Below are positions 56,211 through 64,000 of a stretch of DNA of 64,000 nt, piece by piece; the first letter of the stretch is position 1, and each line of letters opens with the position of its first letter. The notes beneath the pieces were generated by a model. That model searched no databases. It had not been told where the DNA came from and worked only from the letters and a program-made list of their open reading frames with translations. Origin of the DNA: Hyphomicrobiales bacterium (GTDB lineage Bacteria; Pseudomonadota; Alphaproteobacteria; Rhizobiales; Rhizobiaceae); NCBI GenBank assembly GCA_900472575.1, contig UCIV01000010.1, forward strand, positions 248,001 to 312,000. The letters run 5' to 3'. Position numbers and translations under genes: made by a program.

Positions 56211-58397
56211 ATGAACGGAAATAAGACAATCGCACAGCGGCAGGCAATCGTGCGGATGACGCAGATTCTGCTGGCGACGACCGTGCTGACGGGCCTTGCG
56301 ACTGCGGCGCAGGCGCAGGACGGCAGCGACAATCAGGAAAGCAGCACGGAACTGGCGCCGATCGTGCTAGAAGGTGCGACCTACGAGACCGAAGGCACGA
56401 ACAGCTATACGACGAAGGAAATCAGCGTCGGCGACAAGGACACGCGCACCCTGCGCGAAGTGCCGCAGTCGACCACCGTGATGACGCGCGAACGTCTCGA
56501 CGACGGCAATTTTTCTTCGCTCGATACCGTCATGCGCAAGACGCCGGGCGTTGTGGTTCTGACCAATGACGATGGTCGCTCCAGCCTTTATTCGCGCGGC
56601 TTCGAATATGACACGCTCTACATGAACGGCCTTTCGACGCCGGTCTCTTCGATCTACGGCACCCAGCCGGACATGGTTGTGGTCGACCATATCGAAATCC
56701 TGCGCGGGCCTTCCGGTCTTTTCGGCGGGGCAGGCGAGCCGGCCGGTGCCGTCAACATGCGCCTCAAGCAGGCTTCCGATCAGTACAAGGCCAGCATCAA
56801 CACGATCATGAGTTCTTGGGACGGCAAGCGCATCGAAGGTGACGTGACCGGACCGTTGACCAAGTCGGGCCGGGTGCGCGGTCGCCTGGTCGGCGCGCTT
56901 TCGACCAAGGACAGTTTCATCGATACCGTCGACAACAAGGTCGGTGTCCTCTACGGCACGATCCAAGCCGACATCACCGACAACACGACGGCAACGCTGA
57001 GTGTCAATCACACCCGCCGCGACATCACGCCGTTCAACGGCTTGCCGACATTTGCAGATGGGACGCTGATCGATCTACCACGTTCGACCTATACCGGTGC
57101 GGACTGGAACAATTTCGAAAACAACGTCACGCAGTATATCGCCGAACTCGAGCACCGTTTCGATGACGGTGGCCATGCGAAGATTTCGGCGCTCTATTCG
57201 CATGTGGACGTCAATTTCCTTTATGCTTACGCGGCAAGTGCCGCATCGCCAACCGGCAATGTATCCGCGACAGCTGGAGGCATTACTGGCGGAACGCGCT
57301 GGCTGGCGCGCGACTATCAGCAGGATTCGTTTTCGCTAGATGCCCACATCAGCAAGCCCTTCGAATTTTTTGGCCTTGAAAACAATATAATCGCTGGCGC
57401 CGACTATCGTGGTTCGGATGACAGCCTGCGGACGGCAACAGGCCTGATCGCGGGGACGCAGAATATCTACGATTGGAATTCCAACGTCGCAAAGCCGACC
57501 GTCAATTTCGGTAGCCCTGCCGAAACGGAGACCGATCAATATGGTATCTATGGCCAGTGGCGCATCAAGCCGATCGACAAGCTGACATTGATCGGGGGTG
57601 GCCGCTTCAGCTGGTACGATGCTCAGTCCGGAACCAGTGAGGTCAAGGTCAACGGTGAATTCACTCCCTACGCCGGCATCATTTACGACTTGACAGACCG
57701 CTTGTCGGCATATGCCAGCTATACGGAAATCTTCCAACCGCAGTCTTCTCTTGAATACGCGACGAAAGACATTCTCGATCCGCGTACGGGTGAGCAATAC
57801 GAGATCGGGTTAAAGGCTGAATTGACTGAAGATCTCAATGCTTCACTGGCATGGTTCGATCTGACTGACAAGAATCGCGCGGTTTCAGATACGGATCCGG
57901 CCCATAGCGGTTACTATCTTGCTGCAGGTGAAGCGCATATGCGGGGCATTGAGTTCGAGATCAATGGGGAAATCCTGCCCAACTGGGAAGCAATGGCCGG
58001 TTACACCTATACAGATACCCAGTTCAAAAACACGACGCGCGCTGCAGGCTCCGAGTTTTACACCCCGGAGCATATGGTTCAGCTCTTTACCAAATACACG
58101 TTTGACGGCTCAGGCACCTGGACCGACGGCATCTTCGTTGGCGGTGGCGTGAAATTGTTCTCCTCGTTCCAGAACATTTCACGCACGGCTGCAGGTGGGG
58201 CCACCACAATCGAAGCCCCGGGTTACGGTGTGGTCGATTTACAGGCAGGTTACAAGTTCAACGAAAATCTGACGGCGAGCCTGTCAGTCAACAACGTGTT
58301 CGACAAGAAATATTACGAACGGGTAGGTGGCACTTCGGTGTTCAACTTCTACGGCGAGCCGCGCAACGTTGTCTTCAAGCTCAACGCGACTTTCTGA
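56211..58397 (+). CDS. TonB-dependent siderophore receptor
   Basis: Outer-membrane receptor of 728 aa. A signal peptide (about 1-36, ATAAQAQ) is followed by a TonB-box-like APIVLEGA, the plug domain (about 65-175; LREVPQSTTVMTRERLDDG, DHIEILRGPSGLFGGAGEPAG) and a 22-strand barrel ending in Phe (VFKLNATF). The plug wording resembles FhuA/FpvA-type TonB siderophore receptors. ATG 56211 is chosen because AGGGG lies 7 nt upstream; ATG 56205 is too close to it. Divergent from the AraC gene; a siderophore esterase gene faces it. The ligand is not readable from sequence. Confidence 0.92.
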   Translation: MNGNKTIAQRQAIVRMTQILLATTVLTGLATAAQAQDGSDNQESSTELAPIVLEGATYETEGTNSYTTKEISVGDKDTRTLREVPQSTTVMTRERLDDGNFSSLDTVMRKTPGVVVLTNDDGRSSLYSRGFEYDTLYMNGLSTPVSSIYGTQPDMVVVDHIEILRGPSGLFGGAGEPAGAVNMRLKQASDQYKASINTIMSSWDGKRIEGDVTGPLTKSGRVRGRLVGALSTKDSFIDTVDNKVGVLYGTIQADITDNTTATLSVNHTRRDITPFNGLPTFADGTLIDLPRSTYTGADWNNFENNVTQYIAELEHRFDDGGHAKISALYSHVDVNFLYAYAASAASPTGNVSATAGGITGGTRWLARDYQQDSFSLDAHISKPFEFFGLENNIIAGADYRGSDDSLRTATGLIAGTQNIYDWNSNVAKPTVNFGSPAETETDQYGIYGQWRIKPIDKLTLIGGGRFSWYDAQSGTSEVKVNGEFTPYAGIIYDLTDRLSAYASYTEIFQPQSSLEYATKDILDPRTGEQYEIGLKAELTEDLNASLAWFDLTDKNRAVSDTDPAHSGYYLAAGEAHMRGIEFEINGEILPNWEAMAGYTYTDTQFKNTTRAAGSEFYTPEHMVQLFTKYTFDGSGTWTDGIFVGGGVKLFSSFQNISRTAAGGATTIEAPGYGVVDLQAGYKFNENLTASLSVNNVFDKKYYERVGGTSVFNFYGEPRNVVFKLNATF

Positions 58398-58422
58398 TCA
58401 GGAGATTGCAAATCTCAAAAAG

Positions 58423-58450
58423 ACGGCCCGGAACCAATGTTCCGGGCCGT
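58423..58450. terminator. Bidirectional rho-independent terminator
   Basis: ACGGCCCGGAAC (58423-58434), CAAT loop, GTTCCGGGCCGT (58439-58450): perfect 12-bp stem, TTTCGTTTT on the plus side and CTTTTTGAG on the minus side. It serves the convergent TonB receptor and esterase genes. Confidence 0.9.
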
Positions 58451-58469
58451 TTTCGTTTTGCGGTCGATC

Positions 58470-59339
58470 TCAGTCGGCCGAATCCGCCTCGGTGAAGGCC
58501 ATTGCCTGCGCGCGCCGGACACCATGCAGCAGCATGTCGAAATGGTCGTGATCGGCAGCGACGATCAGATCGACCTTCATGGTCGGGTTGGCGCGGGCGA
58601 TCAGGCCGGCAGCTTCCGTGATATTGTCGACCATGGCCCGGCGCGACAGGTGGTCCTGCCGTCCGGCCGGCAGAGCGTGCGTTGCATATTGCTCGTCCTT
58701 GCCGACTGTGATCACAAGCCGCTCGGCCGCTCTCGTCGACGCATCCTCGCGCATGCGGCGCATCATCAACGCGTCGCTGAACCAGAGTGACGGGCTTGCG
58801 GCCCAATATCGCTGGAAATGGCCGGGACAGTGCAGCAGAGTGTGGACGGTAAAGAGCCCGCCATAGGAGAAGCCGAAGAGGGTGTTGCGGGTCAGGTCCA
58901 GCGGATAGAGCGCTGAAAGCGCCGGACGGAGTTCTTCCACGAGGAAATGCAGGAAATCCCTGGCTCCGCCGAAGACACTGGAGACGATGTCGCCGGTCTC
59001 CTGATCCGGCTGCGGTGTGTAGTTTCTGGATCGTGCGGGCGCATCGAACGGTGCGCCGCCGGGAAAGCCGATTGCAACGGTCAGACCCGTGCCCAGATCT
59101 GCCGGTGTCGATGCCGGGGGGGAAAGCCCGCCTGCAGGCTTGCTAAAGACGAGTGGGAAGCTCGCGTCCCCGTCCAGCATCCACAAAACCGGATAGCCTG
59201 CCTGTGGAGGTGGCCTCAAGGGCGCGCGGACTAGGATTCGGTAGATTTCACCCGTGCGTTGAGAGTGCACTTCGAATGTTTGTGATCCAGGCAGATTAAC
59301 CGGCTGCCATTCACTCATGCCTTGCATAATAGAGGTCAT
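58470..59339 (-). CDS. Alpha/beta hydrolase, probable siderophore esterase (Fes/IroE-like)
   Basis: Esterase_D/Fes-type hydrolase, 289 aa, with nucleophile Ser in LFGFSYGGLFTVH (about 155-167) and a likely His in ADHDHFDM near the end. Early blocks GEIYRILVRAPL and YPVLWMLDGDASF match IroE/BesA-type enzymes that open tri-ester siderophores to free iron. No signal peptide, so cytoplasmic or unclear. Two later ATGs (59327, 59318) are possible starts. Its presence suggests an ester-linked catecholate siderophore as ligand (inference). Confidence 0.87.
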   Translation of the reverse strand: MTSIMQGMSEWQPVNLPGSQTFEVHSQRTGEIYRILVRAPLRPPPQAGYPVLWMLDGDASFPLVFSKPAGGLSPPASTPADLGTGLTVAIGFPGGAPFDAPARSRNYTPQPDQETGDIVSSVFGGARDFLHFLVEELRPALSALYPLDLTRNTLFGFSYGGLFTVHTLLHCPGHFQRYWAASPSLWFSDALMMRRMREDASTRAAERLVITVGKDEQYATHALPAGRQDHLSRRAMVDNITEAAGLIARANPTMKVDLIVAADHDHFDMLLHGVRRAQAMAFTEADSAD

Positions 59340-59724
59340 TTTCGTCCGATGGCGTTATGCTGAGCCGCTTGGCAGAACACAGCTTGGCTCGACGAGATTC
59401 TAAGGAAAATCTATCAGAGATCAGTAGTTTATGGTACCTCTCTATTTGCGTTGAAGCGCGTCGCTTCGGCAAGGTTTTTGCAAAGAAACAGGCATGAGTT
59501 CGACATCGGCGCCTTGTATGCCTTTACTCCAGTCAGCGCGCCTGTTTTCCCGGATGCAATGCGCCTGAGGCTTGGTATCCGTAGATCCTGTTAGCGGCGG
59601 TCTAGCCTTCTGGCCCGATTTGATTGCAAACAACAATCATCAGCGCGGATATTCTGTGGGTTATCGGATGACAATTCACTCGGTTGAGACTAGCTGTCGC
59701 TTACGAACGTGATGGGAGCCGAGC
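59340..59724. other. 385-nt gap upstream of the GntR-type gene
   Basis: No gene seen on either strand. It contains TGATTG-N7-CAATCA (59621-59639), a possible operator about 85 nt before the TTG start at 59725, and AGGCAT/ATGCCT arms (59491-59523). Promoters of the esterase and GntR genes must lie here. Confidence 0.4.
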
Positions 59725-60420
59725 TTGATCTCTGGGACCACAGGCGTGCGACGCACGCTACATAGCGAAATTGTCGACGCTATCCGCGAGATGATCGTCG
59801 ATGGACATCTGGAACCGGGTCAGAAGATCCCGGAAAAAGAACTGTGTGACAGGTTCGATATCTCTCGCACTCCACTCAGAGAGGCTCTGAAGGCGCTTGC
59901 CGCCGAAGGCATGCTCGAGCTTCTACCGCAGAGAGGTGCCCGGGTCGCGATCCTCGACGAAGAAGAAGTGGCCGAGCTGTTCCCGATCATTGCAGCCATG
60001 GAGGCGCTTGCCGGCGAACTCGCCTGTGACAGGATCACCGATCCGCAGGTCGAAGAAATCCGGCAGATGCATGAGCGTATGCTGTCCGCATTCAACCAAT
60101 CCGACCGGCTGGAATATGCCATGCTCAATCGTGCCATTCACATGGCAATCTTCGATGCCGCAGGCAATGCGGCCCTGACTGCGCTTTACCGCAACATGGA
60201 ACTCAAGATCCGCAACATCCGCCACACGATGCGCCAGCTTCCCGATGACTGGAAGCAGGCGCTCGATGACCATAATGAGATGCTTTTTGCACTCGGTGTT
60301 CGTGACAAGGTACGTCTTTCAGCGATCATGAAACTGCACGTGTTGAACACGGCAGAGGCTGTTCGTCATTCGATGAACGATCTCAACGGGCCAAGATTCG
60401 CTGCGGAGAGTGGCTCTTAA
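59725..60420 (+). CDS. GntR-family regulator with FCD domain
   Basis: Regulator of 231 aa: winged helix (about 8-72; LHSEIVDAIREMIVDGHLEPG, FDISRTPLREALKALAAEGML) and FCD domain (about 80-215) with the metal-ligand pattern NRAIHMAIFDAAGN, DDHNEMLFAL and KLHVLNTAEAV. Start is TTG 59725 with GGGAG 6 nt upstream. It precedes the Glt-type transporter genes in the same direction with a 187-nt gap and presumably controls them and the PLP enzyme after them. Confidence 0.9.
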   Translation: MISGTTGVRRTLHSEIVDAIREMIVDGHLEPGQKIPEKELCDRFDISRTPLREALKALAAEGMLELLPQRGARVAILDEEEVAELFPIIAAMEALAGELACDRITDPQVEEIRQMHERMLSAFNQSDRLEYAMLNRAIHMAIFDAAGNAALTALYRNMELKIRNIRHTMRQLPDDWKQALDDHNEMLFALGVRDKVRLSAIMKLHVLNTAEAVRHSMNDLNGPRFAAESGS

Positions 60421-60553
60421 AGAGGCGATCGCAGGTCAATATTGAAGCATATATTCATTTCTCGCCGAAGCTTTGGGCAGAAAAATAAATTCATAATTCA
60501 TTATTCTGTTTTTGGTTGACGAGCGAAGCGGCTTCCCCAAGCATGGGTCCAAT

Positions 60554-60565
60554 AACAGGCCTGTT
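60554..60565. promoter_or_regulatory. Palindrome AACAGGCCTGTT before the binding-protein gene
   Basis: A perfect 12-nt palindrome 42 nt before the ATG at 60608, in the promoter region of the transporter genes. The AT-rich stretch just upstream repeats TTCAT (about 60456-60504). Either may be the site of the GntR/FCD regulator; not provable by eye. Confidence 0.4.
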
Positions 60566-60607
60566 CACCTGCCAAGCGGCGGGGGATCAACAAACCGGGG
60601 AACTTTC

Positions 60608-61516
60608 ATGACGATCAAACTGCTCGCAGCGTCGCTGATGACGCTGATGCTTGCCACATTGCCTGCGCATGCCGCCGAAGAGAGCGCCACTCTCGCCAAG
60701 ATCGCCGAGCGCGGCGAGATAACGGTCGGTCACCGGGATGGCGCTGTACCCTTTTCCTATTATGACGATCAGCAGAAGCCGATCGGTTACGCGATGGACA
60801 TCTGCGCACGCGTCGTCGATGCGGTAAAGGCCAAGCTCGGCAAGCCGGATCTGAAGGTCAGCTATATGCCGGTCACGGGCACAACCCGCATCCCGCTTCT
60901 TGTCAATGGCACGATCGACATGGAATGCGGTACGACAACCAACAATGTCGAACGCCAGAAACAGGTGACTTTCTCTACCACCAATTTCGTTGCCGGCATT
61001 CGCATCCTGTCGAAAAAGAGTGCGCCTGTCGCCTCCATGGCAGACGCCAAGGGCAAGACGGTCGTGACACTTTCCGGCACAACGAGCGTGAAGCTGATCA
61101 ACGCGGCAAACACGGCCGAAAACCTTGGCCTCACAATCCTCTCGGCCAAGGATCTTGCCGAAGGTATGCTGACGCTGGAGACCGATCGCGCTGTGGCGCT
61201 GATCTTCGATGACGTCTCTATCGCCGGCGCTGCTGCCACGTCCAAGGCGCCGCAGGATTATCAGATGTCGTCTGATCCGCTGTCGGTTGAACCCTACGGT
61301 ATCATGTTGCGTCGCGATGACGACGGCTTCAAGTCTCTGGTCAACGGGACGATCGAAGGCCTCTACAAGGGCGGTGAGATCAACGGCATCTATGAGAAGT
61401 GGTTCACCCAGCCCATTCCGCCGAAGGGCATCAACATGAACTTCCCGATGTCAGCCCAGTTGAAGAAGGTCATCGCTAATCCGACCGACGATCCGAACCC
61501 GGATCTCTATCGCTGA
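60608..61516 (+). CDS. Amino-acid ABC transporter solute-binding protein (GltI-like)
   Basis: Periplasmic receptor of 302 aa with signal peptide (about 1-22, LPAHAA). TLAKIAERGEITVGHRDGAV, PIGYAMDICARVVDAVKAKL, VTGTTRIPLLVNGTIDMECG and NVERQKQVTFSTTNFV are the hallmark blocks of glutamate/aspartate receptors (GltI/AatJ). ATG 60608 follows CGGGGAA. A 14-bp hairpin (61527-61573) separates it from the permease genes. An acidic amino acid is the default ligand; the SHMT-like gene downstream may point to a hydroxy-amino acid. Confidence 0.9.
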   Translation: MTIKLLAASLMTLMLATLPAHAAEESATLAKIAERGEITVGHRDGAVPFSYYDDQQKPIGYAMDICARVVDAVKAKLGKPDLKVSYMPVTGTTRIPLLVNGTIDMECGTTTNNVERQKQVTFSTTNFVAGIRILSKKSAPVASMADAKGKTVVTLSGTTSVKLINAANTAENLGLTILSAKDLAEGMLTLETDRAVALIFDDVSIAGAAATSKAPQDYQMSSDPLSVEPYGIMLRRDDDGFKSLVNGTIEGLYKGGEINGIYEKWFTQPIPPKGINMNFPMSAQLKKVIANPTDDPNPDLYR

Positions 61517-61526
61517 TATTTTTTAC

Positions 61527-61573
61527 CCTCCCGGTCGCAGCGTCGGCCCAGAGCCGGAACTGCGGCCGGGAGG
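61527..61573. other. Long hairpin between binding-protein and permease genes
   Basis: CCTCCCGGTCGCAG (61527-61540) pairs with CTGCGGCCGGGAGG (61560-61573): 13 Watson-Crick pairs and one G-U. The loop can form a further CGGC/GCCG stem. No T run; likely limits read-through from the abundant binding-protein transcript. Confidence 0.65.
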
Positions 61574-61598
61574 ATCTGCTATTCGACGGACACCCCCC

Positions 61599-62345
61599 AT
61601 GAATTATCACTGGAATTGGTGGATCTTCTTCGAGCCTTCGCTCGATGGTACCAACACGTATCTTACGACCCTTTTCTGGGGGCTCGGCTGGACGGCGGCA
61701 ACCGCAGTCGTCGGGTTTACCATCGCGCTCGTTCTTGGCTCCGTCGTCGGCGTGGCGCGTACTGCGCCAATCGGCTGGGTGCAGACGTCGGGCATGGTGT
61801 TCGTCGAGGTCTTCCGCAACATCCCGCTGCTGGTGCAGATGTTCCTCTGGTACTTCGTGCTGCCGGAAGTGTTGCCACGGGATGCGGGAATGTGGCTGAA
61901 ACAGTTTCCCAACGCCCAATTCTACACGGCCGCAGTCTGCCTTGGTTTCTACCATGCTGCCCGTATGGCCGAAGTGGTGCGCGCCGGCCTGCTTAGCCTT
62001 TCCAGGGGGCAAAAGATGGCCGGACAGGCACTTGGCCTGACCTTGCCGCAAACCTATCGTTACGTTCTTCTGCCTGTCGCCTATCGCATCGTCGTGCCGG
62101 CTATCACATCGGAATTTCTGAGCTGCACCAAAAACACCTCGGTCGGCATTGCGATCGGTCTGGTGGAACTCACCGGTACCGCCCGCGCCATGCAGGAGAA
62201 CACATTCCAGGTCTTCGAGGCTTTCGCAGCTGCAACGGTTCTATATCTGGCGCTCAACATGGTCATCGTTTTTGCCATGCGTTCTGTCGAGAAAGCGGCA
62301 GTCATTCCGGGGCTCGGCAATCGTATCGCTGGACGGGGGCGCTGA
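61599..62345 (+). CDS. Amino-acid ABC transporter permease (GltJ-like)
   Basis: Inner-membrane permease of 248 aa. N-terminal NYHWNWWIFFEP is typical of GltJ, with about five helices and EAA loop ARMAEVVRAGLLSLSRGQKMAG (about 125-146; in GltJ proteins the loop lies at this depth). Its gene ends 1 nt before the second permease. The C-terminal FAMRSVEKAAVIPG is typical of the family. Confidence 0.92.
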   Translation: MNYHWNWWIFFEPSLDGTNTYLTTLFWGLGWTAATAVVGFTIALVLGSVVGVARTAPIGWVQTSGMVFVEVFRNIPLLVQMFLWYFVLPEVLPRDAGMWLKQFPNAQFYTAAVCLGFYHAARMAEVVRAGLLSLSRGQKMAGQALGLTLPQTYRYVLLPVAYRIVVPAITSEFLSCTKNTSVGIAIGLVELTGTARAMQENTFQVFEAFAAATVLYLALNMVIVFAMRSVEKAAVIPGLGNRIAGRGR

Positions 62346-62346
62346 G

Positions 62347-63039
62347 ATGCTGTCCGGTTTCGATTTTCAAACCATCGTCCACGCGCTTCCTTATCTGTTC
62401 CTGACGGGTATGTCGTTCACGCTGACGCTGACGCTTTGCGCTACGATCGGCGGCATGATTTTCGGTACTCTGCTTGCGGTCATGCGACTTTCCGACAACC
62501 GCATATTGTCAGTCATCGCCGGCGGCTACGTGAACCTGCTGCGATCGCTGCCGCTCGTGCTTGTCATTTTCTGGTTCTATTTCCTTGTGCCGTTCCTGGC
62601 GCAGTGGCTGACAGGTTCGTCCAGCCCGGTCAGGATCGATCCATTCTGGTCGTCCGTGATCACCTTCACCCTGTTTGAGGCCTGCTATTTCTGCGAAATC
62701 GTGCGCTCGGGCATTCAGTCGCTGCCGCGGGGACAAACGCTTGCCGCCAGCGCGCTCGGCATGACCGACCGGCAGGCGCTCTTCTACGTCATCCTGCCGC
62801 AAGCGCTCAGAAACATGCTGCCGCTGATCCTGACGCAGACCATCATCCTCTTCCAGGACACATCGCTCGTCTACGTTCTCTCGATCACCGATTTCCTCGG
62901 TGCCGCCGCCAAGATCGCACAGCGCGATGGCCGGCTGCTCGAAATGTATGTGTTCGCGGCAGTCGTCTATTTCATCATTTCCCTCATCGCGTCGCAGGCA
63001 GTCAGACGATTGCAGAAGCGTGTCGCGATCATTCGCTAG
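62347..63039 (+). CDS. Amino-acid ABC transporter permease (GltK-like)
   Basis: Second permease, 230 aa, about five helices, EAA loop ACYFCEIVRSGIQSLPRGQ (about 111-129), then QALRNMLPLILTQTIILFQDTSLVYVL, strongly GltK-like. ATG 62347 starts right after the GltJ-like stop; the longer open frame upstream is out of frame with that gene and is not coding. Confidence 0.92.
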   Translation: MLSGFDFQTIVHALPYLFLTGMSFTLTLTLCATIGGMIFGTLLAVMRLSDNRILSVIAGGYVNLLRSLPLVLVIFWFYFLVPFLAQWLTGSSSPVRIDPFWSSVITFTLFEACYFCEIVRSGIQSLPRGQTLAASALGMTDRQALFYVILPQALRNMLPLILTQTIILFQDTSLVYVLSITDFLGAAAKIAQRDGRLLEMYVFAAVVYFIISLIASQAVRRLQKRVAIIR

Positions 63040-63048
63040 GGGCACTTC

Positions 63049-63783
63049 ATGAGCATGATTACACTTCGAGACATCAGCAAGACCTACGGAGATTTCCAGG
63101 TCCTGTCGCATTGCTCGACATGGGTTTCCAAGGGTGAGGTCGTGGTTGTCTGTGGTCCGTCGGGCTCGGGCAAGTCGACGCTGATCAAGACGATCAACGG
63201 GCTGGAGCCTATCGATAGTGGCGATATCATCGTCGACGGTACAACTGTCTCGGCGCCGACGACAAATCTCCCGCTTCTGCGGTCTAGGGTGGGGATGGTG
63301 TTCCAGCATTTCGAGCTTTTCCCGCATCTCAATATCCGTGAGAACCTGGCGCTTGCTCAGGTGAAGGTTCTGAAGCGATCGAAGGATGCTGCAATGGAGA
63401 AGGGCATGGCTCTGCTTGATCGCGTCGGTCTTGCCGCCCATGCGGAGAAATTTCCGGGTCAACTTTCCGGCGGCCAGCAGCAGCGTGTCGCCATCGCGCG
63501 GGCGCTTGCCATGGATCCCATCGCGATGCTGTTCGACGAGCCGACATCGGCACTCGATCCCGAGATGATCAACGAAGTGCTGGACGTGATGGTAGAACTT
63601 GCCCGTGACGGCATGACGATGATGGTCGTCACCCACGAGATGGGTTTTGCCCGCAAAGTGGCGAACCGCGTGATCTTCATGGATCGCGGCGAGATCGTCG
63701 AGGATGCCGATAAGGACGACTTCTTCGGCAAACCGCGCAGCGAAAGGGCACAGCAGTTCCTCTCCAAGATTCTCGTACACTGA
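63049..63783 (+). CDS. Amino-acid ABC transporter ATP-binding protein (GltL-like)
   Basis: ATPase of 244 aa. Walker [10 protein letters not shown] (about 36-44), Q-loop [13 protein letters not shown], signature [15 protein letters not shown], Walker [15 protein letters not shown] and switch His in [18 protein letters not shown] precedes the ATG at 63049. All motifs are normal. Last transporter gene; the partial PLP-type gene starts 11 nt after its stop. Confidence 0.94.
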   Translation: MSMITLRDISKTYGDFQVLSHCSTWVSKGEVVVVCGPSGSGKSTLIKTINGLEPIDSGDIIVDGTTVSAPTTNLPLLRSRVGMVFQHFELFPHLNIRENLALAQVKVLKRSKDAAMEKGMALLDRVGLAAHAEKFPGQLSGGQQQRVAIARALAMDPIAMLFDEPTSALDPEMINEVLDVMVELARDGMTMMVVTHEMGFARKVANRVIFMDRGEIVEDADKDDFFGKPRSERAQQFLSKILVH

Positions 63784-63794
63784 CTGGCTTGAAA

Positions 63795-64000
63795 ATGGAT
63801 ATCGACGTCTGGAACGAAAACGATCTACTGCAGGCGGCTGCGGAGAGAAGTTGGGTGTTGTCGCGTGAGCGCATCGTGCTTTATGCCGGCGCAAACCTTC
63901 CGAGCGAGGCAGCACAAAAGGCCTATTCCGCAGGTCTGAGCGCCTATCCTGCCATGGGGCCGAGTTTCGACAAGGAGCAGCCGGAGACCGATCTCGTTTC
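63795..64000 (+). CDS. Serine hydroxymethyltransferase-like PLP protein, N-terminus only
   Basis: Sixty-eight residues are seen, open to the window end. The text ANLPSEAAQKAYSAGLSAYP and AMGPSFDKEQPETDL resembles the N-terminal arm of SHMT-like fold-type I enzymes, where the substrate Ser-Glu region and tetramer contacts lie; the PLP Lys is outside the window. ATG 63795 is preferred over an in-frame TTG at 63789. It is coupled to the amino-acid transporter, so it may cleave or make a beta-hydroxy amino acid (inference). Family call is moderate. Confidence 0.55.
   Translation, partial: MDIDVWNENDLLQAAAERSWVLSRERIVLYAGANLPSEAAQKAYSAGLSAYPAMGPSFDKEQPETDLV

Overview
The window is ordinary chromosomal or chromid-type DNA of a GC-rich alphaproteobacterium. 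It is most probably a member of the Rhizobiaceae (Rhizobium/Agrobacterium/Sinorhizobium group). The reasons are a glpR-glpDSTPQUVK glycerol ABC operon of the Rhizobium leguminosarum type, a type-B-sized putA divergent from an Lrp-like putR, several polar amino-acid ABC systems, and rhizobial operon style with many ATGA overlaps and TTG/GTG starts. I see no tRNA, rRNA, CRISPR array, prophage or insertion sequence. The content is almost entirely catabolic and transport operons, each with its own regulator.

Layout. 1-7794: branched-chain amino-acid catabolism. The bkd E1alpha, E1beta and E2 genes lie on the minus strand, an AraC-type regulator follows, and a divergent SDR, thiolase and acyl-CoA dehydrogenase operon completes an isoleucine-type route. 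7881-14524: a polar-solute ABC transporter with a FAH-family hydrolase, divergent from a UxaA-family dehydratase and an unusual GntR regulator with two winged helices. 14574-18881: putA and putR. 18984-28975: the glycerol regulon. 28984-33395: a MarR regulator and a three-subunit membrane FAD dehydrogenase (small subunit, GMC flavoprotein with a 3Fe-4S type Cys motif, triheme cytochrome c). 33605-38779: a tightly coupled five-gene operon of unknown purpose (OpgH-like glucosyltransferase, BchC-like dehydrogenase, PTPS/QueD-like protein without its catalytic residues, GT4 glycosyltransferase, methyltransferase). 38842-48226: pta, ackA, thiolase, CoA-transferase, a two-gene AtuA-type protein and a CitMHS transporter. 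48962-50650: a membrane diguanylate cyclase. 50965-59339: a siderophore uptake locus (ABC transporter with its ATPase gene inverted, AraC regulator, TonB receptor, esterase). 59725-64000: a GntR/FCD regulator, a Glt-type amino-acid ABC transporter and the start of an SHMT-like PLP enzyme.

How the genes work together. Most modules import a compound (glycerol, a polar acid, a dicarboxylate-like acid, a siderophore, an acidic amino acid) and feed it to acetyl-CoA, the TCA cycle or the respiratory chain. Regulatory DNA is unusually legible. Two near-identical 47-nt elements sit at the same distance before the bkd and SDR operons. Perfect inverted repeats precede putR, glpR and marR, and a TTGTCGACAA palindrome lies in the uxaA/transporter divergent promoter.

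The best candidate for an undescribed system is the operon at 33605-38779, in which a PTPS-fold protein has lost the Cys, Asp-His and one zinc-ligand position of the known enzymes yet is translationally coupled to glycosyl- and methyl-transferases.
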